Positions 9,437-19,104 of a DNA stretch of 64,000 nucleotides are shown piece after piece. Made by a program: the position numbers and the translations under genes. The notes under the pieces are model-generated. The model was given only the letters and a program-made list of their open reading frames with translations. It was not told where the DNA came from and did no database searches. How positions within the stretch are numbered: position 1 is the stretch's first letter; the number at the start of each line of letters is the position of its first letter. The stretch spans positions 122,915 through 186,914 of the forward strand of contig CADAEK010000003.1 in assembly GCA_902786925.1 (NCBI GenBank). The letters run 5' to 3'. The DNA is from an uncultured Bacteroidales bacterium (GTDB lineage: Bacteria; Bacteroidota; Bacteroidia; Bacteroidales; Bacteroidaceae).

Positions 9437-10206
9437 CCTCATTCCAGTAGCCTGCACGGTAGTAGGTGTGGACAGTCACTTTGTAGTTGCCCTTCTTCAA
9501 GCCCGTCAGTTTCTGGTTGAGTTCGAATGGAGCACGGTTGTAGGACACGGAGTACTGCTTGTAGCCGTTCATCGCTGTGGTGGTCCAGCCTTCGATGACA
9601 CCGGTGTTCTTGTCACCCTTAGCAGGGTCGAAGGTTGGGTTGACGATAAGGCTTGTGCAATCTTGGTCACCCAAGTAGTAGAGGTTCCATGCACCTACCA
9701 CTTCGTAGTCGTTGTCAAAAGTATTGGCCTTGCTCAAGCCAATAGTTGCTTCACCATCTTCTCCCACGAAGAACTCGAGGGTGTTGAGGTAGTAGCCCGC
9801 GTTGAAGAAGGCCACGGTTGGAGTGGTGCCGTCAGGAGCAATAAGGCCGCTTGTGAGCGTGTAGGTGTTGCCTGCACTTTCTGGCACATCAGCTGCTGCT
9901 ACGGCGCCTTCGGTCAGGTTCAGCACGGGCTTCGTGTACTTCTTCTCGGAGGTCTGCGCATAGAGGGTGGTGAGGTGCTCGTTCCAGTAGCCTGCACGGT
10001 AGTAGGTGTGGACAGTCACGCGATATTTACCTTTTTTCAAGCCTGTCAACTTTTGGTTGAGCTCGAATGGGGCACGGTTGTAGGACACGGAGTACTGCTT
10101 GTAACCGTTCATTGCTGTGGTGGTCCAGCCTTCGATGACGCCGGTATTCTTGTCACCCTTGGCGGGGTCGAAAGTTGGGTTGACGATGAGATTGGTACAA
10201 TCGGTT
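8546..10206 (-). repeat. Three tandem ~550-bp coding modules
   Basis: Three direct copies of a module of about 180 codons (approximately 10202-9665, 9664-9107 and 9106-8546). Each begins with CT(S/N)LIVNPTFDPAKGDK and ends with DNDYEVVGAW(N/K)LYY. Copies 1 and 2 are nearly identical in nucleotides. Copy 3 is more diverged and has an insert after AGYW. The recent duplication makes assembly errors, or recombination between copies, likely here. Confidence 0.9.
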
Positions 10207-11877
10207 GGATTGTACTCGGAAGCGGTGTCATCCCCCATTCTGACAGAAACTGCTGCTGCGTTCACGTCAGAGATGGCTTGCTCGGCCTTTTCGTTGCCGT
10301 AGGTCTTGTTGTCGTAAGCATTTTGAACGGCATCTAAGATTTCCTGTGCAGCAGCTACCTTGCTGGAAGATGGGTTCTCTTCGATGGCTGCAGAAAGCGA
10401 AGCAAGAGCCACCTTGAGTTTTTCATAGAGTTCAACACCTTCCTGCACATCGTCCATCGCTGCCTTCATGGCGATGAGTGCCTTATAAGCATCGTCGGCA
10501 GATGCAGCCTCAGCTATGGCGTCGGAAAGGGCATTGAGCTCAGGGGAACCTGCATACTGAGTCAGCAACTCTTGAGCTACAGGTGTGAGTGATGCAATGA
10601 CTGATGCCAACACTTCGGGGTTCTTGCCTCGGAAGGTGAGTTTAGCACCACCTGCCCACAAACGCATGCCATCAGCAACACGTAATTCGTTGCTGAAGCC
10701 TACCTTCATCTTTCCTTCGGTCACAAGGCCATAGACTGTGACTGGGAACTTGTCTGCAGCAAAGGCATCGGAGGCTTCTTCCTGGCTATTGAGCGTCACT
10801 TCGTCAGGAATCTGACCTGATGGAATGGGGGTCTTGAAGTCGTTGATGTAGGCATGGGCCTTGATAGCGTTCACGTTGGCTTCGTCATAAGCACCGTCAT
10901 CAGGACGTACGGCTGCCTGAAGCGTGAACTCATAGAGACCGTTCTGCAGGTTGTCAAGGTTCTGGTAGATGTCACAAACGGCATTCACTACCTCCACAAG
11001 ACGGTAGTCTTCCTTGCCTGCTGGCCATGTGATGCTGCTGTTGGTCTTGCCCTGCCAGCCACCATCGGCGGTGAAGCTTGGATTCTGCAACAGGTCGGTG
11101 CAATCGTCTCCATCTGCCTTGGCATTGGCTTTGGCATCAAGGAAGAGCTTGTTGAGATAGGCGAGTTCGGCTGCCATCTGTTCATCGTTGAGCAAAGCAT
11201 TCTCGAGGATATAGAGCGCACCTCCATTCCCATTGTAGGCACCTTCCTCTTTCTCGTCGTCACCAATATAGTCACTAAGAAGCGCTACTTCTGCACTCTC
11301 GCTGGTGGTGCTGCTAACAAAGTCGGTAGCCTCGTCAAAGACTTTCTTGTATGCACCATAAGCAGCCACGCTGGATGCCATAGCCTTGGATGCGGCCATG
11401 AAGTCATCCACAGCCTGAGCACGAGCCTGGGATGTCTGGGCTGATTCGACGGTGTTCTTCGCAGCCGTGTAGGTTGCGCGAACTGATGCTTGAGCACAAG
11501 CCTCTTCATCATCGAACAGTGCCTCGTAGTCAGGCTCAAGAAGCATGATTTCTTCAAGCAACTTCTCATAAGACTCATCGCTATCTCCTAAATAATAGAG
11601 CTGCGCATTGTCGAGCCCAATCCAATTGGGTCCTTTCGCGAACAAATTAAGACCTATTTCCATTTCACCTCCACCACAATATGTATATACTTCTGTAGGA
11701 GACTCAATGTCTATTAGTGTCGAGGTGACAGGCTTCTGTGCCGCACCAGCATAAAGATTCAGTCCAGCACCAGTGCTGGTGAAAGCTAATGCCTCGAAAC
11801 GATAAACACCTGCCGGAAGCTTGACGGCTGTGGCAGAGACCTTGCCTACAGACATGGCACCATCATTCCAGTTCTCA
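9437..11877 (-). CDS. Middle fragment: helical spacers and binding modules
   Basis: Second fragment, in a different frame from its neighbours. It begins with a beta-sandwich segment (PAGVYRFEALAFT, CGGGEMEIGLNLFAKG), continues with Ala/Glu-rich helical stretches that resemble FIVAR-type spacers, then a further module (DLLQNPSFTADGGWQGKT). It ends with module 1 (from about 10202) and most of module 2 (from about 9664). The last ~20 codons of the open frame, down to 9348, are out-of-frame and not real protein. Confidence 0.7.
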
Positions 11878-12775
11878 TTCCATTGCCTGCTCCTTTATTC
11901 TGCGCATTGGTAGTAGAGGTCCAGCCTGTCGTCTGTTCATCGGAGAAGTCTGTAGCGATATTCTGATTCGCTAAGACTTCTACTGGATGATCCAAGGAAG
12001 CAACATAATAAGCCGCAGCCATGATGGCATCGCGCAATTTCTGGGCCTGCGTGGTCATGGCCTCGGCAGTGCTGGAAGTGTTGTTGTACAATGCTTCAGA
12101 AGCAGACAACACATCGGCATCAACGCCAACCGTCGCTTTTGCTATGGTTATTTGCTCGCCAAGCTCCATTGCCGCATTATAAATGATAATGGAGGCAACG
12201 TAAGCCGTGTAGTCGTCTGGAGTCACAAAGTACCAAACGAGCTGGCAATCAGACTCCTGTTCGTCTCCATTCTCATAGTCACAGAAGTAAAGACGAGTGT
12301 CCTTCTTCGCCTTGTTCACACCCAAAAAGGCTGTAGGATAATCGGCAGCGGTGAAAGTGGCATTCTTGTTGGAAAGACCTATCTTATAGGTACCATCGCC
12401 TTGGGAAACAAAGGTGTACTGGTTATTGGGCTTGCCTTCCTTTGTGTTGTCTGTATAAATGGCGCTGAAGTTGTCGAGGAACATATACCCCCAACTGTTT
12501 TTCATCCAGCCTTCCAACACATAACTGCTGATGTAATAAGAGTCAGATTCGGTGCCCTGCTCTATTTTGACTTCGTAGCCTGACGTCTGACTGACGCTTA
12601 CTCGTGTCCCGTAGTCATTGGCTCCCACAAAGAAACCATCTGCATCTTTGTTATATAAGTAGCAACTCTGATTGGTGGACAAAGGAGCCACAGCAGGAGC
12701 TGCAGGCTTAGTCCATTGGGCAAAGGATGTCACACTCATCAACAAAGAAGCGATAAATAACGCGAATTTGTTCAT
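11878..12775 (-). CDS. N-terminal fragment with signal peptide
   Basis: First fragment of the broken protein. The signal peptide is MNKFALFIASLLMSVTSFAQ. It is followed by a segment with the pattern SCYLYNKDADGFFVGANDYG and WYFVTPDDYTAY, common in Bacteroidota surface proteins, then a helical stretch and the start of a beta-sandwich (NQNIATDFSDEQTTGWTSTT). The last residues of the open frame (GMRTGMMVPCL, to 11846) come after the lost base and are not original coding. Confidence 0.7.
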
Positions 12776-13084
12776 TGTGATAAAGATATGAAATTAATAA
12801 TTAGTTTTGTTAATATAAAATGTATCCGTTTTTACTTTCCACTCTTTCGAAGGGGAACAGAGATCAGCCGCTTCTTTTGAGAATGAACTGGTTGCAGGCA
12901 TTACCATGCGCCTTCGTCAAGTACCAGCTCCTTTTATTATTATAAGTATATGCAAATAGGTCGGTATGTGCAAATGTAGATATTTCAGCGGTTCCTTCCA
13001 AAGCTTTTTAGGGTTTTGTTCTAAAAAAGGCACGTTTTTCATCTCATTTTCACTACCTTTGCAAAAAATTTTCACTTCATTCAA
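12776..13084. other. Divergent intergenic region ahead of the secreted protein and mnmG
   Basis: 309 bp without a gene. The mnmG side has a -7 box TACCTTTG at 13054-13061, 23 bp before the ATG, without a good TTG at the right distance. The other side has only a weak TATCTTTA near 12787. I see no repeat, hairpin or small ORF in the rest. Confidence 0.6.
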
Positions 13085-15073
13085 ATGGTTTTCAACTACG
13101 ATGTGGTTGTGGTGGGAGCTGGCCACGCTGGATGCGAAGCTGCCGCTGCGGCAGCTAATCTGGGCGCCAAGACGTGTCTCATCACGATGGACATGAATAA
13201 GATTGCACAAATGTCGTGCAATCCCGCTATTGGTGGCATTGCCAAAGGACAGATTGTGAGAGAGATAGACGCATTAGGAGGATATACAGGCATTGTCACA
13301 GACCGCTGTAGCCTTCAATTCAGAATGCTGAACCTCTCGAAGGGTCCTGCGGTGTGGAGCCCTCGTTCTCAATGCGACAGGGCTAAGTTCATCTGGACTT
13401 GGCGAGAAATCTTGGAGAACATACCCAATTTGCAGATATGGCAAGACCAGGTAAGAGAGTTAATTGTTGATAATCAAGAAGTTCAAGGTGTAAAGACTTA
13501 CTACGGAGCGGAGTTTAAGGCTAAGTGCGTCATTATCACAGCCGGCACATTCTTGAACGGCCTGATGCACATTGGTCGTGTGAAGATTCCCGGAGGGAGA
13601 TGTGCCGAATCGGCTGCGCTGGAACTGACGGAATCTATCACGAAGCATGGCATCCGCGCTGGGCGCATGAAGACGGGAACCCCTGTGCGCATCGACAAGC
13701 GCAGCGTGGACTTCTCGCTGATGGAGAAACAGGATGGTGACCACAACTTCCACAAGTTCTCTTATCTGCCGACTGAACGCACGGCTGTGAGCAACCGCAA
13801 CAACCTTCCCTGCTGGATTTGCTATACGAATACGGAGGTGCACGATGTGCTGCGCTCAGGACTCCCTGACTCACCACTCTACAATGGCCAGATCCAAAGT
13901 ATCGGACCGCGCTATTGCCCCAGCATTGAGACGAAGCTGCACACGTTCCCCGATAAGGACGAGCACATGCTCTTCCTCGAGCCTGAAGGAGAGACGACGA
14001 ACGAGATGTATCTCAATGGCTTCTCTTCCTCGCTCCCATTAGACATACAGCTGACTGCTCTTCGTAAGATTCCTGCATTTAAGAATCTAGAGATTTACCG
14101 CCCTGGCTATGCCATCGAGTATGACTTCTTTGACCCAACGCAGCTTACACATGCGCTTGAATCAAAGGTGGTGAAGAACCTCTTCTTTGCAGGACAAGTG
14201 AATGGCACAACAGGCTATGAGGAAGCGGCAGGGCAGGGCGTAATTGCTGGTATCAATGCGGCCATCAACAGCAGCAAAGTACGGGCCATCAAGCCCCCTG
14301 TCGAATCATCCGGAAGTAGCGAGGAACAGGCATCCAGCACCGATAACCACTCAGCCTCTACGCCGCTTAACAACGGGGAACCATTCACGCTGGGACGTAA
14401 CGAAGCATATATCGGAGTGCTTATTGACGACCTCGTAACCAAGGGTGTGGATGAGCCCTACCGTATGTTCACTTCTCGCGCAGAATATCGCATCTTGCTG
14501 CGTCAGGACGATGCAGACATGCGCCTCACGGAGCGTAGCTACCAACTGGGACTGGCTTCTGAAGAGCGACATCAACTAATGCTTTCCAAGAAGGAGAAGA
14601 TTAAGGCCATCACTGATTTCGTAGCCAGCTTCTCTTTGAAGCCCTCACTAATCAATCCTGCGCTGGAGGCATTGGGAACTACCCCACTCCGCCAAGGCTG
14701 CAAATTGGAAGAACTATTAGGGCGCCCCCAGATTAACATCAACAATATTACGCCCCACATCGACACCCTTAGAAAGGAATTAGAGCGTGTCATTGGCGAC
14801 GATCCCCGACGGGAGGAAATTATCGAGGCGGCAGAGATACAAATTAAATACAAGGGCTACATCTATCGTGAGCAACAGATGGCTGATAAGATGATACGCT
14901 TGGAGAATATCAAGATTCAAGGTAAGTTTGATTACCCGAACATGACTCAAATCTCCATCGAAGCACGGCAAAAGCTACAGGCCATACAACCTGTCACGCT
15001 GGCCCAAGCCTCTCGCATCCCCGGTGTTTCACCCTCCGACATCAATATCATGCTTGTTCTTATGGGGCGATAA
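13085..15073 (+). CDS. mnmG: tRNA uridine-5-carboxymethylaminomethyl modification enzyme MnmG (GidA)
   Basis: FAD-dependent partner of MnmE (MnmEG complex) that modifies U34 of certain tRNAs. The N-terminal dinucleotide fold VVGAGHAGCEAA starts at residue 8. Other family motifs are SCNPAIGGIAKGQ, GTFLNGLMHIG, SIGPRYCPSIE and GYEEAAGQG, and the C-terminal helical MnmE-binding domain ends in the usual way. The 662-residue length exceeds the usual ~620-630. The excess is a Ser/Glu/Pro-rich insert of about 30 residues (near 395-430) between GVIAGINAAIN and LGRNEAYIGVL. It is followed by a parS site and apt. The gidA locus is near the replication origin in many bacteria. Confidence 0.97.
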   Translation: MVFNYDVVVVGAGHAGCEAAAAAANLGAKTCLITMDMNKIAQMSCNPAIGGIAKGQIVREIDALGGYTGIVTDRCSLQFRMLNLSKGPAVWSPRSQCDRAKFIWTWREILENIPNLQIWQDQVRELIVDNQEVQGVKTYYGAEFKAKCVIITAGTFLNGLMHIGRVKIPGGRCAESAALELTESITKHGIRAGRMKTGTPVRIDKRSVDFSLMEKQDGDHNFHKFSYLPTERTAVSNRNNLPCWICYTNTEVHDVLRSGLPDSPLYNGQIQSIGPRYCPSIETKLHTFPDKDEHMLFLEPEGETTNEMYLNGFSSSLPLDIQLTALRKIPAFKNLEIYRPGYAIEYDFFDPTQLTHALESKVVKNLFFAGQVNGTTGYEEAAGQGVIAGINAAINSSKVRAIKPPVESSGSSEEQASSTDNHSASTPLNNGEPFTLGRNEAYIGVLIDDLVTKGVDEPYRMFTSRAEYRILLRQDDADMRLTERSYQLGLASEERHQLMLSKKEKIKAITDFVASFSLKPSLINPALEALGTTPLRQGCKLEELLGRPQININNITPHIDTLRKELERVIGDDPRREEIIEAAEIQIKYKGYIYREQQMADKMIRLENIKIQGKFDYPNMTQISIEARQKLQAIQPVTLAQASRIPGVSPSDINIMLVLMGR

Positions 15074-15080
15074 ACGGCAT

Positions 15081-15096
15081 TGTTCCACGTGAAACA
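15081..15096. other. parS: parS site 1 (ParB-binding centromere sequence)
   Basis: TGTTCCACGTGAAACA matches the widely conserved parS consensus TGTTNCACGTGAAACA at every position. It sits in a longer 22-bp inverted repeat (15078-15099), 8 bp after the mnmG stop codon. ParB binds such sites for chromosome segregation, and they cluster near the origin. Confidence 0.88.
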
Positions 15097-15167
15097 ATGC
15101 AGCGTCACCACAAACAAAACCAAGCACTTATAAGATAACATCAAACAAACTCTATAACACAACAGCT

Positions 15168-15704
15168 ATGGATCCAAACACTAAGTATCTGCTAGATAAC
15201 CTACGCAGCATCCCCGACTTCCCCAAGAAGGGAATTAACTTTCGTGACGTAACAACTCTCTTCAAAGATGCCAAGGCACTTGAGATAATGGAAGAGATGC
15301 TCTATGAGATCTATAAAGACAAAGGAATAACCAAGGTTGTCGGCCTTGAAACTCGTGGCTACATCATGGGCTCCATTCTTGCGCGCCGATTGAATGCCGG
15401 CTTCGTTATGGCCCGTAAGCCCGGAAAGCTGCCAGCAACAACTGTAAGAGAGAGCTTTACTAAAGAATACGGGCCCGATGCCATCGAGATACACCTTGAC
15501 TCTATTGAACCCACAGACACCGTTCTGCTTCACGATGACCTTCTCGCGACAGGAGGCACGATAAAGGCAGCATGGAAACTCGTCAAGAAACTGCACCCTG
15601 TTAAATGCTACATGAACTTCTTGATAGAGATTCGTGACGAAGGATTGCACGGCAGAGAATCTATTGGAGAAGGAATCGAAATCACCACTTTACTCACTGT
15701 ATAA
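15168..15704 (+). CDS. apt: Adenine phosphoribosyltransferase
   Basis: Purine salvage enzyme that joins adenine and PRPP to give AMP in the cytoplasm. At 178 residues it has normal length. The PRPP-binding motif VLLHDDLLATGGT is at about residues 120-132, and the N-terminal substrate loop reads PDFPKKGINFRDVTTL. The ATG at 15168 fits the family start (MDPNTKYLLDNLRSIPDFP). It stands alone between two parS sites, 94 bp after mnmG and 142 bp before uvrC, all on the same strand. Confidence 0.96.
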   Translation: MDPNTKYLLDNLRSIPDFPKKGINFRDVTTLFKDAKALEIMEEMLYEIYKDKGITKVVGLETRGYIMGSILARRLNAGFVMARKPGKLPATTVRESFTKEYGPDAIEIHLDSIEPTDTVLLHDDLLATGGTIKAAWKLVKKLHPVKCYMNFLIEIRDEGLHGRESIGEGIEITTLLTV

Positions 15705-15815
15705 GAATCGGCATCAGCGCAAGCGATTCACCGAGGAGCAGAAAGCTTTTTCGTATCAAGAAATCATTAAACACGCTTACGTTAAACGCTGATAATTGAA
15801 CAGTTAGTAGAGATT

Positions 15816-15831
15816 TGTTTCACGTGGAACA
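15816..15831. other. parS: parS site 2 (ParB-binding centromere sequence)
   Basis: TGTTTCACGTGGAACA is the exact reverse complement of parS site 1, so it also matches the consensus perfectly. It lies 735 bp from site 1 and 15 bp ahead of the uvrC start codon. Bound ParB could affect uvrC expression (inferred). Confidence 0.88.
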
Positions 15832-15846
15832 AAAGTAAAGGTTTAA

Positions 15847-17679
15847 GTGAAAATACCCAGCAAGACAAAGAATGAAGAACGGCTACGGCGGCTAAAGTTG
15901 ATTGTCAACAGCCTTACAGAAGAGCCTGGATGCTATCAATATCTAGATAAAGATGGGACGGTGATTTATGTAGGTAAGGCAAAGAACTTGAAGCGTAGAG
16001 TCAGCTCCTATTTCAACAATTCGCCTAAGAATCGAAAGACACAGATTTTGGTCAGCAAAATTGAGGACATCAAGTATCTTGTTGTCCCGACGGATGAAGA
16101 TGCGTTGATTCAGGAGAACAACCTCATTAAGGAGCACCAACCATTCTACAACATCTTGCTGAAGGACGGAAAGACCTACCCTTCCGTCTGCATCACTAAC
16201 GAATACTTCCCACGGGTCATCAAGACGCGCAATATAGATAAGAGAACAGGTACCTATTTCGGTCCATTCAGTCACGCGGGCACATTAAACGCAATGCTGG
16301 AGCTCATAGACAAAATGTACCAAGTGCGCCTCTGCCACACGGTAATCACTCCCGAAAGAATGGAGCAAGGCAAACTTAAGAAGTGCCTATACTATGATAT
16401 TGGTAAATGTAAAGCTCCATGCCTGGGTTGGCAATCAAGAGAGGATTATCTACGCCAAATCGATGAAATCAAAGATATACTGAGTGGAAACACGCAATTG
16501 CTCTGCCAGAAATTAATCAAAGAAATGAGCGCTTTAGCGGAAGAGGAGAAGTTTTTGGAAGCTGAAGAGGTAAAGAAGAAGTACTTACTGGCCAAAGACT
16601 TTGACAGCAAGAGCCGCGTGATTACAAGTACCAACCAAAATATCGATGTATTCAGCATTGAAGACGACGAAAGCAAGGCATACGTTAACTATATGCACGT
16701 AGTAAACGGCTGTATTACACGCGTATTCACCAACGAGTACAAGAAACGGCTGGATGAGACAGCAGAAGAGATACTTTCATTAGCGATCATCGATATGCGC
16801 GAACAATACGGCGATGAATCCAAAGAGATTGTGGTCCCATTCGAACTCGATTTCACGCTAAAAGGAGCTACATTCATCGTTCCAAAAGCTGGAGACAAGA
16901 AAAAACTTCTCTTTTTATCCGAAGCAAATGTACGCCAATACCGTATAGACGCACTCAAGCAAGCCGAACGTTTGAATCCTGATCAGCGAAACATTAACAT
17001 ATTGAAAGAACTACAACGAAAGCTCAAACTACCCAAAATCCCAATGCGTATTGAGTGTTTCGACAACTCCAACACAATGGGACAGGACGCCGTAGCGGGA
17101 TGCGTTGTATTCATCGGCGGAAAGAAGTCAAAGAACGACTATCGCAAGTATAACATCAAAACTGTCATCGGGCCAGATGACTATGCTTCAATGAGCGAGG
17201 TAGTATTCCGCAAATATAGCCGCGCCATCGAAGAGAATACGCCCCTACCCGACCTCATCATCACAGATGGCGGCAAGGGACAAATGGAAGTGGTTAGGAA
17301 AGTGATAGAAGACCGGCTGCACTTGGATATCCCTATTGCCGGATTGGCCAAAGACAGTCACCACCGCACGAATGAACTGCTCTTCGGATTCCCTGCACAA
17401 ACAGTAGGGATTGAGATGGACAGCCCGTTATTCAAGCTGCTTACACAGATTCAAGATGAAGTGCACCGTTTTGCCATCACATTCCACAAGCAAAAACGCG
17501 CCAAGCACAACACGGAGTCTGAGCTCGATAACATCAAGGGAATCGGCAACGCAACTAAAACTGCGCTACTCAAGAAGTTCAAGAGTTTGAAGAGAATCAA
17601 AGAAGCTGATTTAGAAGCACTTGCAAAAGTAATTGGCACAGCAAAAGCACAAATAATTAAGGATTACTACAACGAATAA
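15847..17679 (+). CDS. uvrC: Excinuclease ABC subunit C
   Basis: Nuclease subunit of nucleotide excision repair that makes both cuts around a lesion marked by UvrAB. Domains in order: GIY-YIG nuclease (GCYQYLDKDGTVIYVGKAKN, with Cys where the motif usually has Ile), a cysteine-bearing region (LYYDIGKCKAPCLG), a UVR motif near residues 205-240, an RNase H-like second nuclease (IECFDNSNTMGQDAVAGCVV, ITDGGKGQ), and a C-terminal helix-hairpin-helix (IKGIGNATKTALLKKFKSL). Length 610 is normal. The start is GTG. It is followed 15 bp later by dtd. Confidence 0.97.
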   Translation: MKIPSKTKNEERLRRLKLIVNSLTEEPGCYQYLDKDGTVIYVGKAKNLKRRVSSYFNNSPKNRKTQILVSKIEDIKYLVVPTDEDALIQENNLIKEHQPFYNILLKDGKTYPSVCITNEYFPRVIKTRNIDKRTGTYFGPFSHAGTLNAMLELIDKMYQVRLCHTVITPERMEQGKLKKCLYYDIGKCKAPCLGWQSREDYLRQIDEIKDILSGNTQLLCQKLIKEMSALAEEEKFLEAEEVKKKYLLAKDFDSKSRVITSTNQNIDVFSIEDDESKAYVNYMHVVNGCITRVFTNEYKKRLDETAEEILSLAIIDMREQYGDESKEIVVPFELDFTLKGATFIVPKAGDKKKLLFLSEANVRQYRIDALKQAERLNPDQRNINILKELQRKLKLPKIPMRIECFDNSNTMGQDAVAGCVVFIGGKKSKNDYRKYNIKTVIGPDDYASMSEVVFRKYSRAIEENTPLPDLIITDGGKGQMEVVRKVIEDRLHLDIPIAGLAKDSHHRTNELLFGFPAQTVGIEMDSPLFKLLTQIQDEVHRFAITFHKQKRAKHNTESELDNIKGIGNATKTALLKKFKSLKRIKEADLEALAKVIGTAKAQIIKDYYNE

Positions 17680-17694
17680 AACAAACCAAAAGAT

Positions 17695-18147
17695 ATGAGA
17701 GCCGTACTACAACGAGTAACGCACGCATCAGTCACGATAAACGGAAAGATAAAGTCCTCAATAGGCAACGGGTATTTAGTTTTACTCGGATGCGAAAATG
17801 CTGACAATGAAGAAGATATAGAATGGTTGGCAAAGAAGATTTGCAATCTTCGAGTCTTCGATGACGAGAATGGCGTGATGAACAAGTCTATTTTAGACAA
17901 GGGAGGAGACATTCTGGTTGTCAGCCAGTTCACGCTATGGGCAAGTTACAAGAAAGGCAACCGTCCCTCATACTTACGCGCCGGAAGTCATGAAGTCACC
18001 ATTCCACTATACGAACGCTTTTGTACGGTTTTATCGGAGCAACTTGGTCATCAAGTAGCAACGGGAGAATTCGGTGCAGACATGAAGGTAGAGCTACTTA
18101 ATGACGGTCCGGTGACAATCTGCATGGATACAAAGAATAAGGAATAA
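17695..18147 (+). CDS. dtd: D-aminoacyl-tRNA deacylase
   Basis: Removes D-amino acids (and misloaded glycine) from tRNA as a homodimer. At 150 residues it has the standard length. Both active-site signatures are present: SQFTLWASYKKGNRPSY near residues 81-97, and NDGPVTICMDT near 136-146, where the cross-subunit Gly-Pro motif usually sits. It starts 15 bp after uvrC and ends 46 bp before deoC, so the three are probably co-transcribed. Confidence 0.97.
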   Translation: MRAVLQRVTHASVTINGKIKSSIGNGYLVLLGCENADNEEDIEWLAKKICNLRVFDDENGVMNKSILDKGGDILVVSQFTLWASYKKGNRPSYLRAGSHEVTIPLYERFCTVLSEQLGHQVATGEFGADMKVELLNDGPVTICMDTKNKE

Positions 18148-18193
18148 ATCGCTCATTTCAACGAGTGAATACAAGAACAAAAGAGATAGAAAT

Positions 18194-19081
18194 ATGGAAG
18201 AAAACAAGTATTTCGAGGTTCTAAAGCAATATGATTTAGAACTGGATGACGAGAAAGTGAAGCGCCAGGTAGAGATTCTTCTGAAGGAGCATCTGGCGGA
18301 AAACAACACCAAGGAAGTGAAGCAATTCTTGCTGAACAGCGTAGAACTCACCACCCTGAAAACGACAGACAGTGAGGACAGCGTGCTGAAGTTCGTAGAA
18401 AAGGTGAACAGGTTTGACGATGTCTATCCAGAATTAGGACACGTTGCCACCGTATGCGTGTACCCATGCTACGCAAAGATTTGCCACGACACGCTGGAAA
18501 GCGAAGAAGTGGAAATCGCTTGCGTTTCGGGCAGTTTCCCGTCATCACAAACATTCCTAGAAGTAAAGATAGCAGAGACGGCATTGGCACTAAAGGATGG
18601 TGCCACAGAAATAGACATGGTGATTCCTGTAGGAAAGTTCCTGAATGGCGACTATGAAGGAATGTGCGATGAAATCGAAGAAATGAAAGCCCTTTGTGGC
18701 GACAAAAAGCTGAAAACTATCCTTGAAACTGGGTGCCTTAAAACTGCCACAAACATTAAGACTGCGAGCATCCTTGCCATGTATGCCGGAGCTGATTACA
18801 TCAAGACTTCAACGGGGAAATTGGAGCCTGCAGCTACACCTGAAGCCGCTTTCGTTATGTGTCAAGCTATTAAGGAATACTACGATAAAACGGGCATACA
18901 GATTGGTTTTAAGCCCGCTGGTGGCATGAAAACAGTAGAAGACGCCCTCACCTACTACACCATTGTAAAAGAAGTGCTGGGAGAGAAATGGCTTACCAAT
19001 CAATGGCTGCGCCTTGGCACAAGCTCATTGGCTAATAAGCTGCTCTCCGAGATTGTAGGCAAGGAAGTGAAGTTCTTCTGA
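18194..19081 (+). CDS. deoC: Deoxyribose-phosphate aldolase
   Basis: Cleaves 2-deoxyribose 5-phosphate to glyceraldehyde 3-phosphate and acetaldehyde during nucleoside catabolism. Class I aldolase barrel with the Schiff-base lysine in ADYIKTSTGK (about residue 200) and the second active-site lysine in GFKPAGGMK. The 295-residue length includes an N-terminal helical extension, as in the longer DeoC group. It is the last gene of the run from mnmG and is followed by repeat array A1, element E3 and a terminator. Confidence 0.96.
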   Translation: MEENKYFEVLKQYDLELDDEKVKRQVEILLKEHLAENNTKEVKQFLLNSVELTTLKTTDSEDSVLKFVEKVNRFDDVYPELGHVATVCVYPCYAKICHDTLESEEVEIACVSGSFPSSQTFLEVKIAETALALKDGATEIDMVIPVGKFLNGDYEGMCDEIEEMKALCGDKKLKTILETGCLKTATNIKTASILAMYAGADYIKTSTGKLEPAATPEAAFVMCQAIKEYYDKTGIQIGFKPAGGMKTVEDALTYYTIVKEVLGEKWLTNQWLRLGTSSLANKLLSEIVGKEVKFF

Positions 19082-19104
19082 TAGATGCTATAGAAAGGCT
19101 GAAA

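Larger units (their letters stand above)
8372..12775 (-). pseudogene. Large secreted modular protein interrupted by two compensating frameshifts
   Basis: Three minus-strand frames together make one protein of about 1,467 residues. There is a signal peptide at the start, then a lectin-like segment, long helical stretches, three nearly identical carbohydrate-binding-like modules of about 180 residues, and a C-terminal tail like a type IX secretion signal. Near 11878 one base is missing: reading resumes as NENWNDGAMSVGK directly after the first frame's NKGAGNG. Near 9437 one base is extra, shown by comparison with the parallel copy at about 9978. The two indels cancel, so the first and last parts share one frame. 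This is either a decayed gene or an assembly error in repeats. The function is probably glycan binding at the cell surface (inferred). Confidence 0.8.
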
